This document shows, piece by piece, positions 21,480 to 31,797 of a DNA stretch of 64,000 nt. The stretch is from Oreohelix idahoensis (lineage: Eukaryota; Mollusca; Gastropoda; Stylommatophora; Oreohelicidae). The position numbers and the translations under genes are program-made. How positions within the stretch are numbered: position 1 is the stretch's first letter; each line of letters starts with the position of its first letter. Below the pieces are notes generated by a model. That model was not told where the DNA came from. It saw only the letters and a list, made by a program, of their open reading frames with translations, and did not search any database. The stretch covers positions 651,501 through 715,500 of the forward strand of contig JAMPIV010019840.1 in the NCBI GenBank assembly GCA_024509875.1, given 5' to 3'.

Positions 21480-23789
21480 TCCACGACACTCCGTTTACTG
21501 AAGAATGCGTGGAAAAACCAGCTTGTAAGCAAGGAATGGAGAAAGGCGAACGGAGTCTACATCCCGAAGGAGCAAAATTCCACTGACATCAGTCAGTTCA
21601 GGCCAGTCTCCCTACTCAATGTGGAAGGGAAGATATTCTTCTCAGTGATGGCGAAAAGACTCACTACATACCTCCTGGCAAATGGGTACATTGACACTAC
21701 CATTCAGAAAGGAGGTATCCCAGGTACACCAGGATGTCTAGAGCATGCCACAATGATCTGGGAAGCAATCCAAAAGGCAAAGTCTGACAGAACAAACCTC
21801 CATGTAATCTGGTTGGATCTCGCGAATGCTTATGGATCCGTTCCACACCAGATGTTGTGGCAGGCCCTAGAAATGTATCATGTTCCACAAGAGATTGCAG
21901 CAATGCTAAAGCTGTATTTCGCAGGGTTTGCTGTCAGATTTTCAACCAGAGAGTACACAACGAAGTGGATTGGCCTTGAAGTTGGAATTGCGATGGGGTG
22001 TACCATCTCTCCGATACTATTCGTGATGGCTATGCAGGTAATCCTCAATGCGGCTGAAGGAATGGCTATAGGTCCAAAGCTCGGTGGAATGTGTCACATG
22101 CCACCGCTCAAAGCATTCATGGATGACACAACAATTCTGACATCAGATGAACATCAGGCCCGGAGGATGTTAGAACGCCTGGATGAACTAGTCAGCTGGT
22201 GCAGAATGAGCTTCAAACCCAAGAAGTCGAGAAGCCTATCAGTCAGGAAAGGGAAAATAGCAGAGGACATATTCATGGTTTCCAACCAAAGAATCCCTAC
22301 TGTCATTGAGGAACCTGTTAAAAGTCTTGGCAGGGTGTACGATGCCTCATTAAAAGACTCGAAGGCAGTGCAACAGACAATAGAAATGGCAGACAGAGGA
22401 CTACAGATCATAGACCAAAGCAGACTCCTGGGAAAGTTCAAACTGTGGTGCCTCCAGTTTATGTTGATACCGAAGTTGCTGTGGCCACTGCTTATATATG
22501 AAATAAGCACAAGTACAGTGGAAGCTATAGAGCAGAAGGTCAACAAGTTCATGAGAAAGTGGCTAGGGGTACCACCAGGTCTGTCAGATGTGGCACTGTA
22601 TTGCAAAAAGGCAAAACTTCTGCTTCCTTTCAAGTCAGTTGTTGAAGAGTACAAAGTTGGAAAGGCAAGGCTTGCAATGATGCTACGCGAGTCAGCTGAT
22701 GACGTGGTTAAGTCCATTCAGCCTACACTGAAAACAGGAAGGAAGTGGAGAGTGGAAGAAGCTGTTGATGCTGCCCAAGAGTCACTCAAACTGAGGGAGA
22801 TAATCGGATACACACAAACGAATAGACGGGGATTTGGTCATGGAGATATCCGCTGGTGGTCCAAGGCATCAAGCAGGGAGCGCAGAGACATGGTAGTTCA
22901 GGAGATACGAGGAGCTGAGAATGATAAGAGGTTGCAAAAAGCAGTGCAGCAGGTCCAACAAGGCCAATGGACTACATGGGAAGGAGCCCTGCAGAGGTCC
23001 TTGACATGGAATGATATATGGCATATGGCACCTCTTAGGCTCAGCTTCGTTGTTAGATCAATGTATGACCTGCTGCCATCGGCCACCAACCTTGTGAAAT
23101 GGGGAAAGTCGGATGATGAGCAGTGCCCCCTGTGCCAGGGGAGGCAGACACTCGAACACGTGCTCTCAGCGTGTAAGGTGGCATTAGGGCAAGGGCGATA
23201 CACTTGGCGCCATAACAAAGTGCTAAATGAGCTTGCTGCGACAATAGATCTGGCAAGGATGAAGGCGAATAGCAAACCCAGGCCAAGCACCGCAAATACA
23301 TACTTTCTGAGGGCAGGAAAGTCAGCACACCCCAAACCGAGTAATCCTGGTAGCAGTTTACCATCTCTTCTTGACTGTGCAAACGACTGGGAGATGGCGG
23401 TAGACCTACCTGGACGAGGGGCATATCCAGAGAGTATAAGAAAATCGCGGAGACGGCCGGATATAGTGCTTCATTCTTCAGCAACGCTCCAGGTCATACT
23501 GATTGAACTGACCGTGCCATTTGAATCCAGATTAGACGAGCAACATTCATTCAAAGCGGCCAAGTATAGTGATTTGGCCGCGGATCTGAGACACGATGGG
23601 TTCACTGCAAAGGTCATGGCTGTTGAAGTGGGCGCAAGAGGGCTTGTGGCTGCATCAGTGTATGATCTAGTGAAACTGTTGGGGCTGAGGGGACAGTCGA
23701 GAACAAGGGCACTGAAGAGGCTTAGTGAAACTGCTGAAAAGGCATCATGCTGGCTGTGGAACAACCGCAATGGGCAATGGAAATCATGA
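21480..23789 (+). pseudogene. R2-clade RT and restriction-like endonuclease
   Basis: About 770 uninterrupted codons to the TGA at 23789 (the frame is open upstream from 21321, but those residues are unrelated). RT landmarks: NGVYIPKEQNSTDISQFRPV, VIWLDLANAYGSVPH (catalytic Asp), GIAMGCTISPILF, AFMDDTTILT (MDD in place of YADD), KPKKSRSLSV, SLGRVYDAS. C-terminal part: zinc knuckle CPLCQGRQTLEHVLSACKV, GRYTWRHNKVL, and the endonuclease core RRPDIVLHSS...LIELTVPFE with Asp and Glu present. The protein cuts target DNA and primes reverse transcription there. The domain set after the RT entry is complete, but without the N-terminal part it is not an autonomous gene. Confidence 0.85.
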
Positions 23790-24252
23790 CAATAAACGCT
23801 GCGGTACAGAAAACACCAGGAATTTTTCTAAGTCCACAATACGCTGAGTTTTTTGGTGTACTAGTGCACGGGCTGTGACTGAGCGGCAACAGGCGGTGTA
23901 TATTATAGGGGTGTTCAGTGTCAGAATTTCAGTGGCCAGACGCGTCGGCCTCGCGATGGTGTCTCAGTGTGTGCGACGGAACGAACGGAATAATTTGTTT
24001 TTGTTTTGTAACTTTCACAATTGCCTCCACGACTGGCGGAGTTGTGGATTAAAGTTGCTACCATAAGGGAAATGGGTTCATTTTCGATACAAGACAACAG
24101 GAGGCTGAGACGCTTGGGAGTCATGACCCAAGTGGGCCCGCCCCCCTTAGAGTGTAAAGGAGTATATGGGCCGAAACACTCGTCGGACGGGGGGACTGCT
24201 TCTGATGATCAGATTGCTTCCTGTTGTATCGCTCTGTAAAGAGTTTCCTATC

Positions 24253-24475
24253 ATATTCCAGCTTTTTCCTCCAATCTTACCTGTTGTTGCGATATATTCC
24301 AGCTTTGTCCTCCAATCTTTCCTGTTGTTGCTATTTATTCGAGCTTTTTCCTCCAATCTTATCTTACCTGTTGTTGCGATATATTCCAGCTTTTTCCTTC
24401 AATCTTACCTGTTGTTACGATATATTCCAGCTTTTTCCTTCAATCTGACCTGTTGCTACGATATATTCCAGCTTT
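24253..24475. repeat. 41-bp minisatellite, right block
   Basis: About 5.5 units of the same array as 14108-15092, ending before a TCTTCTCATAACATG stretch. Confidence 0.92.
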
Positions 24476-24493
24476 CCTCTTCTCATAACATGC

Positions 24494-24532
24494 CGCGCCC
24501 CCCCCCCCCCCCCCCCCCCCCTTAAAAAAAAG
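24494..24532. repeat. Poly-C run followed by A-rich run
   Basis: Nearly 30 consecutive C after CCGCGC, then TTAAAAAAAA. Length is unreliable in any sequencing method. Confidence 0.9.
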
Positions 24533-24715
24533 AGGATTGTTTCTTTCTAACTTGTGAAATGAGTTTCCTTTGCGCATTGGCCTCTTTCAGGACATCCTCA
24601 TTACTCATTTTGGCTGTCCATGGTATTTTTAACATTCTTCTGTAAAACCACATCTCTGTGGCTACTTCTGCTTTACCTACGTTCACTAATTGTCCATGAT
24701 CTACTCCCATATTAT
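24533..24715 (-). pseudogene. LINE RT C-terminal fragment
   Basis: The minus strand encodes EMWFYRRMLKIPWTAKMSN, then EDVL and VRKKQ, the thumb region of a LINE polymerase (consensus W..RRM..I.W..K..N..VL). The adjacent plus-strand pieces near 25715 and 26090 look like related families. Confidence 0.65.
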
Positions 24716-25074
24716 GTCAAGATTCTTAATTCAAGATAATAATTTTATTTTCCGGTATCTGACTATGGCATCATTTCGAGCCTCAAATCAGCAATAGAAT
24801 AAATAGAAAGTGTAAAATTGTGTGCGTGTGTGTTCTCCTTAGTCCTTAAACAGCACTCTATCACACTACACACTTATCACGTTGTTAACAAGGGGCAAGA
24901 GGGTGGGAAAGTCCGGTGTCTGGGATGACACCCAATTCACTGTTGATATTTTATACGAGAATCTCAACAGACCTTTATTTTCCCGCAATATCCTCACCAA
25001 TCCTTATTTAATAATGTTTTTACTTGTTACATACTGTTTTTTGCTACACTGTCTTTTTCTCTCTGCGGTATATA

Positions 25075-25610
25075 CACTGTGTCAACAGCACACTTCTATA
25101 TGGCAGTGAGACATGGACAACCTATGCTAAGCAAGAAACCTATGGTGTCTGCGCCACATCATGGGTATTTCGTGGAAGAACAAAGTGACAAATGTCTAGG
25201 TGCTGTCATGTGCTGGCCTTCCAAGCATGTATACACTGCTTAGACAGCGCAGACTACGCTGGCTTGGTCATGTCCGCCGCATAGAAGATGGTCGCATCCT
25301 GAAAGATATCTTCTACAGATAACTGGCAAATGGCAAAAGAACAGTTGGGCGACCGCAGCTGAGATTCAAAGATGTGTGCAAGAGAGACATGAGGACACTA
25401 GACATAAATCCAGCAACCTGGGAGGATGAAGCTGCTGATCGCACCAAGTGGCGATGCTCTCTACGGCGCCACCTTAGATTGGGCGAAAAGATGCTCTCAC
25501 GGCAAACAGACGAGAAAACGTCGAAAGGAACACTAGGAAAATAAGCAGCTGATGGCTGTCACCTCAGACGCGCATTATCATAATCAGTTATGACTGAAGG
25601 GGCTATTATT
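25075..25610 (+). pseudogene. LINE D, RT C-terminus and 3' end
   Basis: The plus strand encodes TLLYGSETWT, then RRLRWLGHVRRIEDGRILKD, a stop, then RTVGRPQLRFKDVCKRDM and DRTKWRCSLRRHLRLGEK. These are the thumb and tail of a LINE polymerase with frameshifts. The end GACTGAAGGGGCTATTATTATTATG matches, in reverse, 50478-50665, fixing the 3' end of the family. Confidence 0.75.
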
Positions 25611-25639
25611 ATTATGGTAATTCTCTACGTATATCGATT

Positions 25640-25695
25640 CTTAACACATGTTCTACAGTTACGGGTGAACTGCATGCCTGTAAATAATCTAATAT
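25640..25695. repeat. Short dispersed repeat, also at 33028-33115
   Basis: GCATGCCTGTAAATAATCTAATATTGG with flanking TTCTC and ACACATGTTC/ACACCTGTTC occurs here and at 33028-33115 upstream of TSC1. It may belong to the LINE fragments next to it. Confidence 0.6.
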
Positions 25696-25714
25696 TGGTA
25701 TTCTCCGTTGGAGA

Positions 25715-25865
25715 TGCATCTGAGAAATGACGAGCAGAATTGTCCAAGCAAAAGCAGCGTTCTATAACATGAAAAGTATTTTACGCCACAATTCTTTGTC
25801 AACAGAAGTAAGGAAAACAGTTCTTCATTGTTATATAGAGTCAATCTTAACGTCTGGAAGTTAGT
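25715..25865 (+). pseudogene. LINE RT fragment
   Basis: The plus strand encodes RIVQAKAAFYNMKSIL, then LSTEVRKTVLHCYIESIL, the RT palm/thumb region, ending in GS before a stop. A short continuation, EMRFYRRLLKIPRK, lies at 26090-26150 after about 200 bp of unrelated sequence. Confidence 0.6.
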
Positions 25866-26339
25866 CGTGCAGAGGCACCCCCTCCCCCTAGCAAAGAAAC
25901 TCACTAGTAGGTAACATTTTAAATGTAGGTACTATATTAATAGTGTCCGAGGGCTCCCCCTTCCTGACTGTCACCCGGGGCGGACCGCCCCACTCGCACC
26001 CCCTTTAGTACGCCACTGAGTCGTGGATAAGTAAGAAACAATAACGAAAATCCCCGGAGGCCACAAACAATCACGAAAAATCCCAGAGGCCACAGAGATG
26101 CGGTTTTACAGAAGACTGTTAAAAATTCCACGGAAGCTAAAAAGGCGTAATGGGGAGATTATAACATTATTATTTTTTTAAAGGGGTAAAGGGGTAGTGA
26201 AAGCGTAACGTGTTTGGGTTGATATTTAATTTACTCATGCATGGAGGCATATCTGGAGTCAACTTTATGTGACCACCAGCTATTTGCACAATGCTACAAT
26301 ATATGTACGTATAAGTGAACCTATGTCTATGAGGCTAAT

Positions 26340-26684
26340 TACATGCTCATTGACTCTTGAAATCATCCACACACTTCAGGGATTCCCCCTGTGGTGAAGC
26401 ATGTTGAGAACCCAGCTTTGAACACTAAGCTTGGAGAAGTCACTTGAGCCCCAGGCGTAATTCTTTGGCTTTGACTTGGTTGACTGCATGCAGAAGGATC
26501 TACTATGGATCAAGTGATGGACAGGGGCAGCTGAGAAGTGGCTCTGTGCAGGACGTGACAATTCCTTGGGAGAGCCCAGAATCAGAGTACAGTATTTTAG
26601 CTCTGCATAGTTGGAAAGCCCCCTTGGATAACGAGGAATGCAACGTATGCCACACACTTCTTACTCCAAGCTTGGGACCAGATG
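26340..26684 (-). repeat. Repeat E, copy 2, left part
   Basis: The reverse of 4140-4745: GGTTCTCAACATG, GGGCTCAAGTGAC and the CAAGCTTGGGACCAGATG end. It continues at 31834-31990, so everything in between is a later insertion. Confidence 0.75.
26675..26684. repeat. Target-site duplication, left copy (10 bp)
   Basis: GGACCAGATG here and at 31834-31843. Repeat E elsewhere carries this sequence once, so the two copies flank the inserted SINE-LINE unit. Confidence 0.85.
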
Positions 26685-26860
26685 TCTTCTTCTTCTTCTT
26701 TGATCCTTAGCCGCCGACCGTCAAAGCAGTCAGTGGCCATCACGCCTAGTGGCGTCTTGTAGGGCAACAACAAATTGATTCCACTTTGCTCGGTCGGTGG
26801 CCATCCTTCGTACAGTGCCCCAACTCTGGTTCATTCCCTGTATCTTAGCCTCCACAGTTT
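26685..26860 (-). mobile_element. LINE A 3' end, fused to SINE B
   Basis: On the minus strand this encodes the tail GMNQSWGTVRRMATDRAKW, then NQFVVALQDATRRDG, a stop, then the family's 3' end GGATCAAAGAAGAAG. It is only about 175 bp long. Upstream on the same strand it joins directly to the (GAA) tail of SINE B without its own target duplication. Confidence 0.8.
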
Positions 26861-27134
26861 TTTCTTCTTCTTCGTTCGTCCTGAAAAGGACGTTGGCTGT
26901 ATTATGTCCGTTTACAGCGAAGCTGCGATATTTGCGCCTTTCGGCCGACACATCCGACTTCAGCACGGCATTTTTGGGACCGGGTTAACCTTCCCTCTTC
27001 GATCCCTACTCACTCAGCCAGACTGCAGTGATGCAGCCTGTTTCCAGGACCACCACTTGGAGGTGGAGTAGGGTCTTGGTCAGCTCTGGTTTGCTGACCC
27101 TGACGCAGGCAGTCTAGCTATGGGTCGCTGACTG
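26861..27134 (-). mobile_element. SINE B, left part (split by the LTR element)
   Basis: Reverse-complement SINE B. It runs to TGGGTCGCTGACTG, where the LTR element begins. The rest (GACTGCATTCC...GGTCCC) is at 31798-31833. The 5' end GGGACC at 31833 matches the start of the full copy at 32365. Confidence 0.85.
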
Positions 27135-27319
27135 TGTAATGTTATGATGTATGTATATAAGCATTACCTCGTCATCTACACAAGCACACACATGTTTCAG
27201 AAGGCACTCAGTAAAAGCATGTTCAGTTTGTAGCCATGTTTATTTACAGAATATCGTACATGTCAAGATTCGCATTATATTACAATGTGTGGTTCGTACT
27301 TTAATGTATTCATATTACA
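27135..27319 (-). repeat. 3' LTR (185 bp)
   Basis: Bounded by TGTAAT...ATTACA. I see no difference from 31613-31797. Confidence 0.95.
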
Positions 27320-27332
27320 TCCCCCCTTTTTT
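27320..27332 (-). promoter_or_regulatory. Polypurine tract
   Basis: On the element strand AAAAAAGGGGGGA lies immediately before the 3' LTR, the expected site for plus-strand priming. Confidence 0.85.
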
Positions 27333-27424
27333 GAAAAAAAAAAAAAATGTGTGCAAACATTTCCAACGAAATGTTTCATGTGAGAAAGGATAAGTATGTG
27401 TAATGCTCAGTGTGAGTATATATG

Positions 27425-30400
27425 TCACTGTCTGTATCGGCTGGGAGGTGTCACTGTACGGCCAGAACGAGTGGTGTAAAGTGCTGGTGGTTCTGCGGAA
27501 GTCCCTGGTTTAGCTTGAGTTGGTTGTGATTTCGGCCTTGGGGCTTGTTGGTTTTGTGGGGCACCAAAGTCTGGAGTTACTGCATTGTCTGTTGAAAGCA
27601 TGGGAATTCTCTGTTCTGTTGTATTTTGTGGGATTTCTCTTATGTCCACTCTGTTTCGCCTCAGGAGGTTGCTGCTGCTGTCTGGTCTTAAAGTATAGCT
27701 CCTGGGTTCAGGGTTTCTGGAAATGATTGTTGCTTTTGACCATGTGTCATTGTTGTGGTTGTAGGTAGTCACATGCTGACCAGGATATAATGGTGGTAAG
27801 TCTTTAGCACATTTGTCATAGTTGGATTTCTGAACTTGCTGACGATGCTGAAGTTGATCATATGTGCTGTCTCTATGTTGTGGACGGAAGTGGACCTTAG
27901 ATGGTAGGAGGTCTTTAATTCTTCTATCAAACATAAGTTCTGCTGGACTGTCGATCTTACTGTCTACCGGTGTTGTTCTCCATCTCAAGAGTGCTAGGTG
28001 TACATCCTCTGTTCTTGTTTTCTTCATGATTGACTTGATAGTTTGTATCTGTCTCTCAATGAAACCATTAGATTTAGGGTATCTAGGTGATGATGTTGTG
28101 TGTTTGATCTTCCAGTCCTTAGTGAAGTTTCTGTATGCTTGACCTGAGAAATGTGGACCGTTGTCTGATCTAATTTCATCTGGGATGCCAAACATGCTGC
28201 AATACTTCTTTGTAATGTCTGCAATAACAGCTGATGGTGAGGGTTGTGGAAGTTTCTCAATGATGGGAAATTTGCTGTAGTAATCAGCAATAATAAGATA
28301 GTCATTATTGTCGATTGAGAAAATATCAGTTCCTATAATGCTCCAAGGGCTCAATGGTATGTCTGATGGTATGAGAGGTTCTCTGCACTGCCTATTTGCA
28401 TGTTCTTGGCAAATTGAACAGTTTTTACATAGTGTTTCTATGTCCTTGTTTATCTGTGGCCAGTAAACATCTTTCTTTGCTCTCAGTTGTGTCTTCACAA
28501 TACCAAGGTGACTATTATGGAGCTGTTTAAGGATGATATCGCGTTGTGTTTCTGGTACAACAATGCGATCTCCTTTAAGGATCAGACCATCTTCGATGCT
28601 TAACTCGTCCCTCATCGAGTAGTATGGACGGATGTGTGTTGGAACTTCCCTGATAGAGCTTGGCCATCCATGGTATATCAGTTCTTTGAGAGAGTTAAGG
28701 ATAGGATCTCTCATTGTGTCTTCTCTGATGTGTTCAAGCCGATTATCGCTAAACTTGACAAAATCAACTTTGATGTTTGGGGTAAGATCTGCTGTCTTGT
28801 TGGGGTTTGGTAGTCTGCTGAGAGCATCTGCAAGACCTATATCCTCTCCTGGGATATACTGAATATTAAAATCATAACCTTGTGTTTCCAATAACAGAGC
28901 TTGTAGTCGTGGTGGTGCTGAAGCTATTGGTTTTTTATGAATCATCTCAAGTGGCTTGTGATCTGAGAGAATTGTAAATGGGCGGTTGAAAAGAAATGTG
29001 TGGAAGCGTTTGATTCCAAAACGTACAGCTAGCATTTCTCTTTCAATGTTTGCAAGTTTCTTTTCGCCAGAACTTAATGATTTGCTTGCGTAAGCTACAG
29101 GACGAAGTTCTTTGGCATAGTGTCCTTCAGGATTTTTGTCTGGTTGCAAAAGTGCTGCTCCTAGGCCTTTCAGACTGGAATCAACCATGAGAAAAGTGGG
29201 TGCTTGCATGTCATAGTATTTCAAGCATGCATCAGATGATATGAGGGTCTTCAAGTGGTTGAATATGTGTTGGTAGTCTTCTGACCATTCATACGGAGTT
29301 TCATTCTGTAGTAGAGATCGCAAAGGTTCTGCAGCAGCTGACAAATTTGGTATGAATTGTGCTAGGAAATTGACAGCACCTAAGAATTGTTGCAGTTCCT
29401 TCTTTGTAGCTGGTGTTGGCATGTCATGAATATCTTCAACCTTTTTAGGGTCTGGTTTTACACCATTCTGGGTGTACAGCAATCCAAAAAATTGTATCTC
29501 CGTTGCCTTAATTGTACACTTTTTGCTGTTGAATGTTAGCCCATTGGCCTGTGCTACATGCATCAAGTTAATCAAGTTACGGTCGTGTTCTTGTTCTGAC
29601 CTGCCGCAGACTACAATGTCATCCGCAATAGCCACTGTACCAGAACATTGCTCAACAATGTTGTCAATCTTCTGTTGAAAGATGTCTTGTGATACATTCA
29701 AACCAAATGGGAGTCTCTTGAAACAATATCTGCCGAATGGTGTTCGAAAAGTTGTAAGGAGTTGACTTTCCTCTGCTATCTCAACACTCCAGTATCCGTG
29801 TACAGCATCTAGTTTAGAAAAATATTTGGCATTGTGGAATCTGTGAGTTATCTCTTCCACTGTATGCATTTTGTGTGGACAGCGCTTTAGACTGTTGTTT
29901 AAGTGTTTTGGGTCAAGGCAAACCCGAAGAGAACCATCCTGCTTCAGAACGGTTGTGATACTACTACACCAATCAGAATGCTCTTCAACCTTTCTAATAA
30001 CATCATTCTGCACCATCTTTTCTAGTTCTGTGGCAAGTTTCTGTTTAACATGTATAGGATACTTTCTAGGTGGGTCTATCTTTGGCTCAGCGTTGTCTTT
30101 TAAAAAGAATCTTGCCTTTCCTGGAAGTTTGCCTATTCTGTCGAACTGTTCTGGGAATCGCTGTTTAAGGTCATCTACTCCAGTGACGTGTAGAGTAAGA
30201 TGTTCTTTTTTGTCAGCTTTAATGTTGTTAATAGTTACCACACTCAGCTTTTCGCACATTGGTAAACCCAAAATTGCAGGTCCTTCAACATCTACCAAGT
30301 AAAATGTTGACGATGTCCATTCAGAGTCTCTGTATAAACATTCAAGTGTTACTGCTCCAAAACAGTCTATACTTGTTCCATTGTAAGCTCTTAGCTTTGT

Positions 30401-30847
30401 CCTGCCACTCCTACTTTTTACATCCCTTGTGGGAAATCCTTGCTCATCCACCTTGTCAGGCATGATCTGTCTGAATATTCTTAAGGGTAGAGTGTTACCT
30501 TGGGCACCTGTGTCTATCTTGAACCGAATATATCTTTCTTTGTGCCTTTTAATTCCTGGTATTCGGAATTGTACCTTGCAGAAAGCCTGCGTTCTCTTTG
30601 GTTCATTACTGAAAGTTAGTATCTTCACAGTATCAAATGTGGAAGGATCACTTTCTTCACTGGAGTCAAGGTCCTCAGTCATCATAAAGTGTGTTTGTTT
30701 TGATGACTCTCTGCTGTGAAGGTTGTGTTGAGCACTGTCTTGTTTCCTCTTGAAACATAATTTTATCCAGTGGCCCCTCTTTCTGCAGTAATGACATGTA
30801 GAGTCTTTAGCTGGACAGTGGTTTTGTATGTGGTTAAGCCACAACAT
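27425..30847 (-). CDS. pol: Pol polyprotein of the Ty3/Gypsy element
   Basis: 1140 codons without a stop. Zinc knuckle CHYCRKRGHWIKLC near residues 18-31. Aspartic protease with FKIDTGAQGNTLPL near 108. Reverse transcriptase with KYFSKLDAVHGYW, LPFGLNVSQDIFQ and an active-site box IADDIV in place of YVDD. RNase H with MVDSSLKGLGAALLQ, EREMLAV and ILSDHKPL, then LADALSRLP. Integrase with HNSHLG...CKNCSIC, then D (GTDIF), D (IRSDNGPHF) and E (SNGFIERQ), and a basic C-terminus ending RSGRTVTPPSRYRQ. All catalytic residues appear present. The frame opens just after a stop next to the ATG at 30847, in the -1 frame relative to gag, so synthesis would need a frameshift or reflects a base loss there. 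Confidence 0.93.
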   Translation of the reverse strand: MLWLNHIQNHCPAKDSTCHYCRKRGHWIKLCFKRKQDSAQHNLHSRESSKQTHFMMTEDLDSSEESDPSTFDTVKILTFSNEPKRTQAFCKVQFRIPGIKRHKERYIRFKIDTGAQGNTLPLRIFRQIMPDKVDEQGFPTRDVKSRSGRTKLRAYNGTSIDCFGAVTLECLYRDSEWTSSTFYLVDVEGPAILGLPMCEKLSVVTINNIKADKKEHLTLHVTGVDDLKQRFPEQFDRIGKLPGKARFFLKDNAEPKIDPPRKYPIHVKQKLATELEKMVQNDVIRKVEEHSDWCSSITTVLKQDGSLRVCLDPKHLNNSLKRCPHKMHTVEEITHRFHNAKYFSKLDAVHGYWSVEIAEESQLLTTFRTPFGRYCFKRLPFGLNVSQDIFQQKIDNIVEQCSGTVAIADDIVVCGRSEQEHDRNLINLMHVAQANGLTFNSKKCTIKATEIQFFGLLYTQNGVKPDPKKVEDIHDMPTPATKKELQQFLGAVNFLAQFIPNLSAAAEPLRSLLQNETPYEWSEDYQHIFNHLKTLISSDACLKYYDMQAPTFLMVDSSLKGLGAALLQPDKNPEGHYAKELRPVAYASKSLSSGEKKLANIEREMLAVRFGIKRFHTFLFNRPFTILSDHKPLEMIHKKPIASAPPRLQALLLETQGYDFNIQYIPGEDIGLADALSRLPNPNKTADLTPNIKVDFVKFSDNRLEHIREDTMRDPILNSLKELIYHGWPSSIREVPTHIRPYYSMRDELSIEDGLILKGDRIVVPETQRDIILKQLHNSHLGIVKTQLRAKKDVYWPQINKDIETLCKNCSICQEHANRQCREPLIPSDIPLSPWSIIGTDIFSIDNNDYLIIADYYSKFPIIEKLPQPSPSAVIADITKKYCSMFGIPDEIRSDNGPHFSGQAYRNFTKDWKIKHTTSSPRYPKSNGFIERQIQTIKSIMKKTRTEDVHLALLRWRTTPVDSKIDSPAELMFDRRIKDLLPSKVHFRPQHRDSTYDQLQHRQQVQKSNYDKCAKDLPPLYPGQHVTTYNHNNDTWSKATIISRNPEPRSYTLRPDSSSNLLRRNRVDIREIPQNTTEQRIPMLSTDNAVTPDFGAPQNQQAPRPKSQPTQAKPGTSAEPPALYTTRSGRTVTPPSRYRQ

Positions 30848-31516
30848 TTACACATAGCACCTCTGCTTGTGTTGTGTTTTTCTTGTTGCTTCGAACCAGT
30901 TGCTTTGTTGTGTCTAGGTTTATAGCTTTTCACTGCATCCACCTGGGCTGCTAATGTACCTTGCTGAATTTGTTTAATGTTTAGTGCTTGTGCCTCGTGT
31001 TTCCTGCCTTCATCCAGAAGTTGTTGTAAAGTTAGTGTATCACTCTGGCTCAGTATCCATTTCTGGAACTCTGGCATTGGTGTGCTGAGAAGGATCTGTT
31101 CGATAATTCGCTCTTTTTCTTCTTCTTTGTTAAATTTGCATACACTTGTTTTCTCCTTGATGCGAGTGAAAAAAATCATCTAGACTTTCACCAGGTTTCT
31201 GTCGCAGGTGGTGAAGTTCTAATCTTGCCGCTCTAAAGTTCGTGTGCTTTATTATCAGACGTTTTTCAAATTCGTCCAATATGGCTGCGGGGTCTGTCGC
31301 CGACTCCACAGGCATGGCGGTAGCAAAACTGTTGTAAATTTTTAAACCTTCATCGTCCAATGCTTCTAGGATATATGGAGTTAGGGTTTGTCCTTCCAGA
31401 CCAGTGGTCTTGGAATATAGATCTATGCGTTGGCGCCATAACAAGAAAGCTTCACTCTTATCATCTTTACCGGCGAATCTCATTTGCGGTGCGTTGCGAT
31501 ATTGTTTCGCCGCCAT
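30763..31516 (-). pseudogene. gag: Gag of the Ty3/Gypsy element, frameshifted
   Basis: Starts at the ATG at 31516 (MAAKQYRN). The capsid-like region includes FLLWRQRIDLYS and RAARLELHHLRQKPGESLDDFF. The frame is lost at a run of seven A/T (31169-31175), and the continuation (KEEEKERIIEQILLSTPMPEF, LQQLLDEGRKHEAQAL) is in the next frame. Near 30840 the first Cys-rich knuckle (CKCCG) passes into the -1 frame, where pol supplies the second half. The run-length change could be a real lesion or a homopolymer error. Gag would form the particle shell and bind element RNA. Confidence 0.85.
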
Positions 31517-31599
31517 GGCTGACCTCGATGACGAAAATTAGCCGAATACTGTACTCACGTGTTATCGTGTAGCTGTTTTTTTGCGTCAGTCCGGTATCG

Positions 31600-31612
31600 A
31601 CCGCTGCCACCA
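31600..31612 (-). promoter_or_regulatory. Primer-binding site (tRNA-Leu type)
   Basis: Directly inside the 5' LTR the element strand reads TGGTGGCAGCGGT. From memory this is complementary to the 3' end of tRNA-Leu(UAG) with CCA. Confidence 0.75.
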
Positions 31613-31797
31613 TGTAATGTTATGATGTATGTATATAAGCATTACCTCGTCATCTACACAAGCACACACATGTTTCAGAAGGCACTCAGTAAAAGCATGT
31701 TCAGTTTGTAGCCATGTTTATTTACAGAATATCGTACATGTCAAGATTCGCATTATATTACAATGTGTGGTTCGTACTTTAATGTATTCATATTACA
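31613..31797 (-). repeat. 5' LTR (185 bp)
   Basis: Identical to 27135-27319 as far as I can compare by eye. Carries the element promoter and poly(A) functions by family. Confidence 0.95.

Larger units (their letters stand above)
18091..24252 (+). mobile_element. R2-clade non-LTR retrotransposon (Hero-like), split
   Basis: A long insertion in the same minisatellite. The coding parts show an N-terminal zinc finger, reverse transcriptase, a C-terminal CCHC knuckle and a restriction-like endonuclease, the domain order of the R2/NeSL/Hero group. About 2.4 kb of unrelated DNA interrupts the coding region (19048-21479). A 3' UTR of about 460 bp follows the stop. Minisatellite resumes with ATATTCCAGC at 24253. 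Relative to the left break the unit lacks only about 3 bp, and there is no clear target duplication. Confidence 0.8.

Noticed and set aside
30838..30850. Canonical programmed -1 frameshift site between gag and pol
   Set aside because: The direction is right but no X-XXY-YYZ heptamer is visible, so a mutation is as likely. Kept only as a question in the findings.
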